Shown here: piece by piece, positions 55,408-61,724 of the stretch | Position numbering within the stretch: the stretch's first letter is position 1 | Layout: the number at the start of each line of letters is the position of its first letter | Origin: Gammaproteobacteria bacterium | GTDB lineage: Bacteria > Pseudomonadota > Gammaproteobacteria > Legionellales > Legionellaceae | Assembly: GCA_022600515.1 (NCBI GenBank) | Contig: JAHZKG010000049.1 | Span: 1 to 61,724, forward strand | Direction: 5' to 3' | DNA length: 61,724 nucleotides | The notes under the pieces: generated by a model | What the model saw: only the letters and a program-made list of their open reading frames with translations | The model's database searches: none | What the model was told of the DNA's origin: nothing | Position numbers and translations under genes: made by a program

Positions 55408-55719
55408 TTTAAAAAGAATCGTAGCCTCGTGTTATCTGGGTTACTTAAGTCCATACTGATCTATTATTTTACTATTCCTAAGGAGGAAGGACGCGCCAGT
55501 TACTTTTAATAATCTATCTCGGAGAGTTAAGCAAGAAGTGAGAGACTTTATGCGCCCCACATGGCCTGAAGGCATGCGGCTGAGCCGCCCTATAATCATA
55601 GCACGCAGAGAGGAGGCTTCACGGCCGCTAATGTACGACAGGTACGTGCTAGGCTCATGCAAGCGGAGCTGCGCGATGACGCTGACTTGATAGATTGGCA
55701 AGAAGATGTTTTAAATTAA
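55408..55719 (+). pseudogene. Decayed gene remnant between rpsP and ffh
   Basis: Protein-like sequence runs through three frames on the + strand. The first part begins after a TAA at 55405 and reads SGLLKSILIYYFTIPKEEGR, stopping near 55513. A frame with RRVKQEVRDFMRPTWPEGM and MRLSRPIIIARREEA follows. After a further shift near 55620, a frame reads TAANVRQVRARLMQAELRDD and ends EDVLN at TAA 55717-55719. The regular amino acid use suggests two frameshifts in a once intact gene of about 100 residues or more. Product not recognised. The minus-strand frame over the same DNA looks random and is not annotated. Confidence 0.45.
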
Positions 55720-55722
55720 GTA

Positions 55723-55890
55723 ATGGATAATATTAGGCGTTCGACTCCAGCAAGGTCTCTGAACTATGAAGGGGCAGATGAAGGCGACTCATCATCAGAT
55801 GGCGCAGTGTATGATTCATCTGAAAATGAAAGTGGAAGTGATGCTGATGTTGATACATTAGGACGTACGTGTAGATATTTTAATATCTAG
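55723..55890 (+). CDS. Small acidic Ser/Asp-rich protein, hypothetical
   Basis: A 55-residue frame begins MDNIRRSTPARSLNYEGADE and continues with SSENESGSDADVD before ending CRYFNI. It starts three bases after the end of the decayed gene, on the same strand, so it may belong to that remnant or to a small operon with it. AAATTAAGTA precedes the ATG, with only a weak ribosome site. No domain is recognised. The acidic composition is unlike the flanking housekeeping genes. Whether it is expressed is uncertain. Confidence 0.35.
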   Translation: MDNIRRSTPARSLNYEGADEGDSSSDGAVYDSSENESGSDADVDTLGRTCRYFNI

Positions 55891-55947
55891 TGAGCAGAGA
55901 TAACTACGTACTGTACATGAAGTAAGTACGTAGCATCAGCTACAAAA

Positions 55948-57321
55948 TTACATACCAGGAAATGTATCATCCATATTCGGCATACCACCCAATCCGCGCA
56001 TCATTTGTTTCATGGCGCCGGGCTTGCTCATTTTTTTCATCATTTTTTGCATTTGTGTAAACTGCTTCAGTAAGCGATTTACATCTTGTATTTGTGTGCC
56101 AGAGCCTTTGGCGATACGTTGCTTACGTGAACCGATAATAAGCTTTGGAACGCGCCGTTCTTTAGGAGTCATTGAGTTAATAATCGCAACCGTTTGCACC
56201 ATACTTTTTTCGGCCAATTGAGCGGAACTTTCTGGGTTAGGCATTTTCATACCCGGCAGTTTAGACATCATGCCTGATATTCCGCCCATTTGGTTCATTT
56301 GAAGCAATTGCTGTTTGAAGTCGTTTAAATCAAAGCCTCTACCTTTTTTAAGTTTTTTGGTGAGTTTATCTTGTGTTTTCTTATCAGCTTTTTGCTCAAC
56401 CTCTTCGATAAGGCTCAGCATATCGCCCATACCGATAATACGAGATGCTACGCGCTCAGGATGAAATACTTCAAGTGCATCTATTTTTTCACCTGAGCCC
56501 ATGAATTTAATCGGTTGCCCTGTAATGTGTCGCATGGAAAGGGCCGCACCACCTCGTGCATCACCATCTGTTTTGGTTAGAATAATACCTGTTAATGGCA
56601 GCGCTTCATGAAATGCTTCTGCAGTGTGCACAGCATCTTGGCCTGTCATACTATCAACAACAAACAACGTTTCGGTGGGGTTTGCAATTTTATGAAGTGA
56701 TTTTATTTCATCCATCATTTCATTATCAATATGTAAGCGTCCGGCTGTATCAATAATAAGAACGTCTATAAATTGTTTTTTTGCCTGGGCTAATGCTTTT
56801 TTTGCTATTTTCAAAGGTGATTCTTTGGCAGTCGCATCAAAAAAAGCAATATCGAGTGTTTTAGCAAGTACCGCTAATTGCTGAATGGCTGCCGGGCGAT
56901 AGACATCAACACTAACCAACATGACTTTCTTTTTTTCGATTTCTTTTAAGTGCTTCGCGAGCTTTGCTGCACTGGTTGTTTTTCCTGAGCCCTGCAGGCC
57001 TGCCATGAGAAAGACAGCAGGGGGTTCTGTTTTAAAATTTAGTTCGGAGCGTTCACTTCCCATGAGCTCAACCAGCTCATCATGAACGATTTTAATTAAG
57101 GCTTGTTCAGGTTTTAAGTGCGATTCAACAATTTGTCCGACTGTTTTTTCACGAATGGTCTCGGAAAAAGCTTTGACAACGGGTAGGGCTACGTCCGCCT
57201 CAAGTAGAGCAAGGCGCACTTCTTTTAGAACGGGCTTCATGCTGTCTTCGGTGAAACGTCTTTGTCCGCCTAAGTATTTAATGGATTCGGTTAAATGTTT
57301 TGTTAAATTCTCAAACATCAC
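55948..57321 (-). CDS. ffh: Signal recognition particle GTPase Ffh
   Basis: Ffh with 4.5S RNA targets membrane proteins to FtsY and SecYEG. The 457 residues show the N domain (TKHLTESIKYLGGQ), P-loop GLQGSGKTTSAAKLAKHL near residue 108, DTAGRLHIDNEMM, and TKTDGDARGGAALS. A Met-rich M domain ends NMDDTFPGM. It is upstream of rpsP in the usual order but separated by a remnant. Its RNA partner is also in this window (61311-61423). Confidence 0.97.
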   Translation of the reverse strand: MMFENLTKHLTESIKYLGGQRRFTEDSMKPVLKEVRLALLEADVALPVVKAFSETIREKTVGQIVESHLKPEQALIKIVHDELVELMGSERSELNFKTEPPAVFLMAGLQGSGKTTSAAKLAKHLKEIEKKKVMLVSVDVYRPAAIQQLAVLAKTLDIAFFDATAKESPLKIAKKALAQAKKQFIDVLIIDTAGRLHIDNEMMDEIKSLHKIANPTETLFVVDSMTGQDAVHTAEAFHEALPLTGIILTKTDGDARGGAALSMRHITGQPIKFMGSGEKIDALEVFHPERVASRIIGMGDMLSLIEEVEQKADKKTQDKLTKKLKKGRGFDLNDFKQQLLQMNQMGGISGMMSKLPGMKMPNPESSAQLAEKSMVQTVAIINSMTPKERRVPKLIIGSRKQRIAKGSGTQIQDVNRLLKQFTQMQKMMKKMSKPGAMKQMMRGLGGMPNMDDTFPGM

Positions 57322-57403
57322 TGCCCTCAGCTGTCTTGATGGATTAAAATGGCTTCATATTATACCATGAATGATGTGAGAGAAAGTTTATAAGGAAGCA
57401 TTT

Positions 57404-58678
57404 GTGTCTACACCTCTTTCTACGTTAGTGATAGCTTTATTTTTTTTAATTGTATTGGCTGCTTTTTTTTCCGCAGCAGAAACCAGTATGATGGCGATTA
57501 ATCGATATCGACTGCGTTATTTAGTGAAAAAAAATCACAAGCAAGCGAAGCGTGTGAGTCGCTTGCTGAAGCATCCGGATAGGCTGCTCGGGGTTGTGTT
57601 GATTGGAAGTACTTTTTCTAATGTTGTTGCGTCGATGTTGAGCACGCTGATTGGTGGCCGTGTTTACGGTAATTTTGGTGTTGGCATCGCCGCAGGGCTG
57701 TTAACGCTTGTTATTTTAGTATTTGCTGAAATGGCACCTAAAACACTGGCAGCCCTTTATACGGAGCGTGTTGCTTTTGCCTGTGCTTGGCCTTTATTGA
57801 TCTTGCAAAAGCTATTTTTTCCGCTGGTAAGGTTGATTGGCTGGATAGCCAACGCAATTTTAAGATGCTTCGGCATTTCATTGAATTACACTCAGAAAGA
57901 AGCGTTGTCCAGTGATGAGTTGCGCTCTGTAGTCCATGAGGCTGGCGGATTGTTGCCGGTTGAACATCAAAGCATGTTGATTAGCTTGCTTGATTTAGAG
58001 CGCGCTTGTGTTGAAGATATTATGGTCCCTAAGAATGAAATCACGGGAATTGACTTGGATTTGCCATGGGAAACAGTACTTGCGTCGTTAGAAACAATAC
58101 AGCATACACGCCTGCCTGTGTATCGTGGCAATATTGAGAATTTATTAGGTATTGTGCATCTTCGTAGACTATTAAACTTAAGGCTTGAGGGTGTATTAGA
58201 TGCAGATACGCTATTACAGGCTGTCGATGCACCTTATTTTATTCCCGAAGCGACGCTTTTAAACGTTCAAATATTAAATTTCCAAAAAATGAAACGCCGG
58301 AGTGGTTTTGTGGTTGATGAATATGGTGACTTACAAGGCCTGGTTACGATGGAAGATATTTTAGAAGAGGTTGTCGGTGAATTTACAACAGATATCGCCG
58401 CTTTAAGCAACGATATTTCTCCACAAATAGACGGTTCTAGTATTATTGATGCGAGCATTACATTGCGTCATTTAAATAGGGCGCTAGGTTGGCAGTTGCC
58501 AGCAATGGGACCACGCACTTTAAGCGGGCTTATTATTGAGCACCTTGGGTATATTCCACCTTCGGAGTGCTGTTTAATGATTAATAATTATCAAGTCGAG
58601 GTGCTTAAAGTCGGGGGGCATAAAGTTAAGAGTGTTCGCGTTATTCAATTAACAAAGCATCGTGCTGAGACGCATTAG
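57404..58678 (+). CDS. CNNM/CorC-family membrane protein with CBS domains (YfjD-like)
   Basis: A 424-residue protein. The N-terminal CNNM (DUF21) domain, about residues 1-185, has LIVLAAFFSAAETSMMAINRYRLR and VLIGSTFSNVVASMLSTLIGG. A CBS pair begins EDIMVPKNEITGIDL, with RLPVYRGNIENLLGIVHL and DEYGDLQGLVTMEDILEEVVGEF. The C-terminal CorC_HlyC (transporter-associated) domain ends it. Proteins of this type are linked to Mg2+ efflux. The start is GTG with AAGGA upstream. It is divergent from ffh and overlaps the end of recR (opposite strand) by 38 bases. Confidence 0.9.
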   Translation: MSTPLSTLVIALFFLIVLAAFFSAAETSMMAINRYRLRYLVKKNHKQAKRVSRLLKHPDRLLGVVLIGSTFSNVVASMLSTLIGGRVYGNFGVGIAAGLLTLVILVFAEMAPKTLAALYTERVAFACAWPLLILQKLFFPLVRLIGWIANAILRCFGISLNYTQKEALSSDELRSVVHEAGGLLPVEHQSMLISLLDLERACVEDIMVPKNEITGIDLDLPWETVLASLETIQHTRLPVYRGNIENLLGIVHLRRLLNLRLEGVLDADTLLQAVDAPYFIPEATLLNVQILNFQKMKRRSGFVVDEYGDLQGLVTMEDILEEVVGEFTTDIAALSNDISPQIDGSSIIDASITLRHLNRALGWQLPAMGPRTLSGLIIEHLGYIPPSECCLMINNYQVEVLKVGGHKVKSVRVIQLTKHRAETH

Positions 58679-59279
58679 CTTTAGATGTCGTGAGTAGTGT
58701 GCTGCGATTAGAGAGTGCTTTGCTGATGGTATTGCCATCTAAATACTCAAGCTCACCGCCCACAGGAATGCCGTGTGCTGGCTGACTTATCTTAATGTCA
58801 TAAGGTTTTAATCGCGCTTGAATAAAGTGGATGGTTGTTTGACCTTCAACTGTTGGACTTAAGGCTAAAATCACTTCTTTTATTTGACCTGAAGCAATAC
58901 GGGTTTCTAGGCCTTTTAATGCGATGTCGTCGGGACCAATGCCATCAAGAGGTGATATTTTGCCCATGAGAATGTAGTATTGACCCGCATGAGCATGACT
59001 TTGTTCTATAGCAAATACATCGGCTGGGTTTTCGACAACGCATAAAATATGTTGTTCGCGTTCGGTGCTTAGGCATACTTGACATATAACATGGTCGGTA
59101 TAGTTATTGCATTGCGAGCAATGACGAATTGTTTGCATAGCTGCCTCTAGGCTGCTCGCCAAGTGGAGCCCTCGAGGACGCTGATTCTGTAATAAGTGAA
59201 ATGCCATGCGTTGGGCCGACTTTGGCCCAACACCAGGCAGGCACCGCAGTGCGTCAATTAAACGAGACAACGTATCCAT
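58641..59279 (-). CDS. recR: Recombination mediator RecR
   Basis: RecR works with RecO and RecF to load RecA on gaps. The 212-residue protein has a helix-hairpin-helix (LPGVGPKSAQRMAFHLLQ) and a Cys4 zinc finger (CSQCNNYTDHVICQVC). The Toprim domain has LCVVENPADVFAIEQ, MGKISPLDGIGPDDI and a C-terminal GIPVGGELEYLDGNTISKAL. The 3' end is longer than usual by some ten residues, overlapping the CorC-like gene. It lies ten bases after ybaB. Confidence 0.96.
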   Translation of the reverse strand: MDTLSRLIDALRCLPGVGPKSAQRMAFHLLQNQRPRGLHLASSLEAAMQTIRHCSQCNNYTDHVICQVCLSTEREQHILCVVENPADVFAIEQSHAHAGQYYILMGKISPLDGIGPDDIALKGLETRIASGQIKEVILALSPTVEGQTTIHFIQARLKPYDIKISQPAHGIPVGGELEYLDGNTISKALSNRSTLLTTSKANASQHDALLIE

Positions 59280-59289
59280 AGGTAATAAA

Positions 59290-59658
59290 TTACTCTTTAC
59301 CGCCGTCGCCTTCTTCTTGCATTTTTTTCATAAGATCTGTTGGAAGATTTAAGCCTTCAGTTAGGGACGTGATTTTTTTCTTAGAGGCTTCTTCAACTTT
59401 TTTCAGTGCATCGTTGTAAGCTGCAATAATTAATTCACTTAAGAAATCAGCATCTTCGTCAAGTGCCGATGGCTTGATTTTTAAGTCTAAAATTTGATGA
59501 CGCCCATTCAGCATAAGCATAACCATGTCAGCACCTGAGCGGCCTTCAACTTTTAGATCACCTAGTTCTTGTTGGGCTGCTTGCATGCGTTGTTGCATTT
59601 TTTGAGCCTCTTTAACTAAGTCGCCAATGTTCTCTCCAATATTTCCACCGATAGCCAT
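59290..59658 (-). CDS. ybaB: Nucleoid-associated protein YbaB/EbfC family
   Basis: A 122-residue DNA-binding protein encoded between dnaX and recR in most bacteria. It has the family motif [35 protein letters not shown] and [21 protein letters not shown]. An extra Gly/Ile-rich N terminus ([11 protein letters not shown]) and a charged tail are present. It lies 76 bp after dnaX and ten before recR. Confidence 0.94.
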   Translation of the reverse strand: MAIGGNIGENIGDLVKEAQKMQQRMQAAQQELGDLKVEGRSGADMVMLMLNGRHQILDLKIKPSALDEDADFLSELIIAAYNDALKKVEEASKKKITSLTEGLNLPTDLMKKMQEEGDGGKE

Positions 59659-59734
59659 GATATTTCCTCGTTTAATAATAAAAACATGAAAGTATTAATA
59701 TTATAGGGCATCTTGTTAATAATTTCACATTTTT

Positions 59735-61291
59735 TCATAAAAAAGTGTTTTTAAGCGCTTGAAAAGCTGGGTCTGTATTAAGTGTTGCTTGATGTTCGTC
59801 GTGAATTATCTTGTCTTGTACGCGTTGTTTTTCAGCCGGGGAGTTGGGTTTGTGTGTGTTGCTTTGGCTTTTTAGCTGGATGGGGGTGCCATAATATTCG
59901 GAGAGCTTGTCTTCTATTTTTTTAATAACCCCAGGCGTAAATAGAGAGCGGTGGTTTTTATCAAAGTGCAGATGGGCAATATTACTGTCTTCAAGCACTA
60001 GTTCGGCTTGTTTTGCTGCATTCAAAGCGAGGCCTGTAAGGTTTAGCTTGGGTATCAGCGCCTCCCAGTTGTCATCTGATTGAGGAGGGGTAGCGGCTTT
60101 TGGCGAGGGATTAATCGGTTCAGATTTAATTGCAGGCTTCGTTGTCGATTTAATGGCTTGGTGCTCTGTTGCTGGCGTATTTTTTTTTGGGACCGCTTCA
60201 TAAGCTGAAGGAGGCGATGGTTGTAAGTTTGCAGGCTTGAACGTATGCATGCGAAGCAAAGTCATTTCAAAGCCAATGGCTGGCGTGGGTGCCAGAGGAA
60301 GCTCCTCTTGGCCTTTGAGCGCAATTTGATACAGTAGCTGGGTATCTTCAGGCGATAATGCTTGACTCAATGGGGTCAGGTCTGTGCTTTGTGGGATGAT
60401 TTGCAAAAGACAAATTTGATGTAAGTAGCACAGAATTTCATTGAGTACATAGGTGTATTGCCCGCCATCTGTTGCGATATGCTGACTCAACTGAAGTAGC
60501 TTTTCAGGCTGATTGTGCGCGAGTGCGTTTAAAATGCCAATGGCATGGTCATGCGTTGTATGGCCAAGCATTTTTTTTACATCAGTCACTTGGATGGCAT
60601 CGTCTGACAATGCAATAATTTGATCAAGTAAGCTCAGTGCATCTCGAACACTCCCATCAGCCGCATGTGCAACGAGTTCAAGCGCTTGTGCTTCACAGAC
60701 TATTTTTTCGTTCTTAATAATTAGATTAAGTTGCTCTTTAATCAGTTCAGGAGGCAGTGCGTTAAGGTGAAATTGTAAGCAACGCGACAAAATAGTCATA
60801 GGCAGTTTTTGTGCCTCGGTTGTTGCAAGCAAAAAAACGACATGTGCTGGTGGTTCTTCTAACGTTTTAAGCAGCGCATTAAAGCTGTGCGTCGAGAGCA
60901 TATGTACTTCATCAATCAGATAAACTTTAAAACGGCCTTGGGTTGGAGAATAAATTACATTATCTAAGAGCTCACGTGTGTCTTCAACCCGCGTTTTAGA
61001 GGCTGCGTCTATTTCAATGAGGTCAATATAACGCGCTTGCTCAATTCCAAGGCAGGTGTCGCATGTAAGGCAGGGAGTGGGGGTGATGCCCGTTTCGCAA
61101 TTCAGTGCTTTGGCAAATAAACGTGCGATACTGGTTTTTCCAACACCACGGGTGCCTGTAAATAAATAGGCATGATGGAGCCGTTGACGTGACAGTGAAT
61201 TCGTAAGTGCTTTGGTTACATGATTTTGGCCGATGAGTTCGGCAAAGGTTCGGGGTCTATATTTTCTTGCAAGTGCAACATCACTCATCAA
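59735..61291 (-). CDS. dnaX: DNA polymerase III subunit tau/gamma
   Basis: Clamp-loader ATPase of 518 residues. It has ARKYRPRTFAELIGQNHV at the start, P-loop GTRGVGKTS near residue 46, zinc cysteines CLTCDTC near residue 74, DEVHMLSTHSFNALLKTLEEPP and the sensor TILSRCLQF. Domains I-III end near residue 365. The tau-specific linker then begins, immediately at an A9 run (60180-60188). A -1 shift there adds about ten residues and stops, giving a gamma-like protein of about 380 residues. The tau part here is short (about 150 residues). The gene starts shortly after the SRP RNA gene on the same strand. Confidence 0.95.
   Translation of the reverse strand: MMSDVALARKYRPRTFAELIGQNHVTKALTNSLSRQRLHHAYLFTGTRGVGKTSIARLFAKALNCETGITPTPCLTCDTCLGIEQARYIDLIEIDAASKTRVEDTRELLDNVIYSPTQGRFKVYLIDEVHMLSTHSFNALLKTLEEPPAHVVFLLATTEAQKLPMTILSRCLQFHLNALPPELIKEQLNLIIKNEKIVCEAQALELVAHAADGSVRDALSLLDQIIALSDDAIQVTDVKKMLGHTTHDHAIGILNALAHNQPEKLLQLSQHIATDGGQYTYVLNEILCYLHQICLLQIIPQSTDLTPLSQALSPEDTQLLYQIALKGQEELPLAPTPAIGFEMTLLRMHTFKPANLQPSPPSAYEAVPKKNTPATEHQAIKSTTKPAIKSEPINPSPKAATPPQSDDNWEALIPKLNLTGLALNAAKQAELVLEDSNIAHLHFDKNHRSLFTPGVIKKIEDKLSEYYGTPIQLKSQSNTHKPNSPAEKQRVQDKIIHDEHQATLNTDPAFQALKNTFL
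60180..60188 (-). promoter_or_regulatory. A9 slippery tract in dnaX, possible tau/gamma switch
   Basis: On the minus strand nine A follow CC, in the codons CCA AAA AAA AAT at about residues 368-371. A -1 ribosomal shift, or transcription slippage adding one A, enters a frame reading about KYASNRAPSH and then TAA. The site is at the junction of domain III and the tau linker, as expected for a functional gamma subunit. Thermus dnaX uses an A9 tract in this way, while E. coli uses A6G. Confidence 0.55.
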
Positions 61292-61310
61292 TACACGCTC
61301 ACTTGATTAG

Positions 61311-61423
61311 GGTGGCAGTCTTAAGAGCCTTACCCCGGCACTCGAATCGACTGTTACCGCTGCTTCCTTCCGGATCTGACGGGATTCACAGTGTATCGAT
61401 GCGAGGAGACCCTAAAGACCACC
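61311..61423 (-). ncRNA. ffs: Signal recognition particle RNA (4.5S, small bacterial type)
   Basis: Read on the minus strand, the conserved apical domain GTCAGATCCGGAAGGAAGCAGC is present in two parts (CCCGTCAGATCCGGAAGGAA then GCAGCGG). It is nearly identical to E. coli 4.5S RNA. The ends GGTGGTCTT and AAGACTGCCACC pair to close the long hairpin, giving 113 nt. It binds Ffh, encoded at 55948-57321. It lies just upstream of dnaX, as in many gammaproteobacteria. The ends are set by pairing and may be off by a few bases. Confidence 0.92.
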
Positions 61424-61586
61424 ATTGTGAGCAAAGCATTCTATCAGAAGGTGTTTTAAACTACTAGCCTTCAATGTTTAAAAATCATCGCAGCATTTTG
61501 AATTGTATGAGGCGCGCTATGTCACAAGCTATATAATGTTATATTTTTGATGTTTCAAGTTAATCATAAAAAAATGAAATTAAGCA

Positions 61587-61614
61587 TTGACAAGCCCCCG
61601 TAAATCCGTAGAAT
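61587..61614 (+). promoter_or_regulatory. Strong sigma-70 promoter, probably of an rRNA operon
   Basis: TTGACA (61587-61592) and TAGAAT (61609-61614) are 16 bp apart. An AT-rich UP-like stretch precedes (61555-61580) and a GC-rich discriminator (GCACGACACGC) follows, as usual for stringently controlled rRNA promoters. Confidence 0.65.
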
Positions 61615-61620
61615 GCACGA

Positions 61621-61724
61621 CACGCTTTGAGGCGAAGTTCATTGGAAATTGAAGAAACAAACTGAGTGGGCATCCTTGATATAAATTTGGGAGTCTAACA
61701 CCGTACAGCAGTATAAGAAGTATA
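61621..61724 (+). other. Probable rRNA operon leader, cut by window end
   Basis: The transcribed leader contains GAAACAAACTGAGTGGGCAT, which resembles the leader ahead of 16S rRNA genes in gammaproteobacteria (compare CTGTGTGGGCACT). No 16S mature end is reached. The boxA-like part (GAAGTTCATTGGAAATTG) is inexact. I infer an rrs gene just beyond 61724. Confidence 0.5.

Noticed and set aside
55441..55701. 86-codon minus-strand frame between rpsP and ffh
   Set aside because: Composition looks random; protein-like sequence is on the + strand of the same DNA.

Overview
The window reads as a chromosomal segment of a Legionellales gammaproteobacterium (Legionella or a near relative). It is moderately AT-rich and carries eleven consecutive Dot/Icm type IVB secretion genes in the order known from Legionella region II. 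The housekeeping genes are gammaproteobacterial in type (recA-recX-alaS, rpsP-rimM-trmD-rplS, rplU-rpmA-obgE). Product names below come from reading motifs and protein lengths by eye; no database search was possible.

Layout: 1-14.9 kb holds the Dot/Icm run from icmO (5' end cut by the window edge) to icmB, with an icmE/dotG much longer than usual because of its decapeptide repeats. 14.9-16.3 kb is a convergent unknown gene, a possible effector. 16.3-18.8 kb is a metN-metI-metQ methionine transporter. 18.8-21.1 kb has an intergenic palindromic repeat, an asparagine-synthetase/lasso-cyclase-like gene and a small frameshifted leader-like peptide gene. 21.1-30.8 kb holds aacS, recA, recX, alaS, fliA, prfB and lysS. 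30.9-34.1 kb, on the minus strand, is the most unusual block: a compact five-gene operon (Lon-like protease domain, secreted repeat protein, 57-residue peptide with SDGKEGG repeats, degenerate ATP-grasp-like protein, intact ATP-grasp enzyme). It looks like an undescribed graspetide-type RiPP system. 34.2-34.6 kb is a decayed gene. 34.8-44.1 kb holds trxB, ftsK, lolA, yhdP and mpl. 44.1-45.6 kb is a phosphodiesterase-fold gene interrupted by one in-frame TGA. 45.6-49.6 kb holds a one-cysteine Tpx, an APC transporter, a small lipoprotein, a Stealth-family protein and a CinA-like protein. 49.6-51.3 kb is rplU-rpmA-obgE, with a probable 6S RNA divergent from it. 51.6-57.3 kb holds yadG/yadH and rpsP-rimM-trmD-rplS, with a decayed gene lodged between rpsP and ffh. 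57.4-61.3 kb holds a CorC/CNNM protein, recR, ybaB and dnaX. dnaX carries an A9 tract that would generate a gamma-like product on a -1 shift. The window ends with the SRP RNA gene and what looks like the promoter and leader of an rRNA operon lying just beyond the edge.

The Dot/Icm genes together encode the coupling protein, the outer and inner membrane core (IcmN, IcmK, IcmE, IcmG), the inner membrane proteins IcmM, IcmL, IcmC and IcmD, the coupling-complex adaptor IcmJ and the ATPase IcmB. Two RiPP-like loci (about 21 kb and 31-34 kb) share a 13-bp promoter-proximal motif, TCA-N-TGTTCGGAA on the + strand, which hints at shared control.
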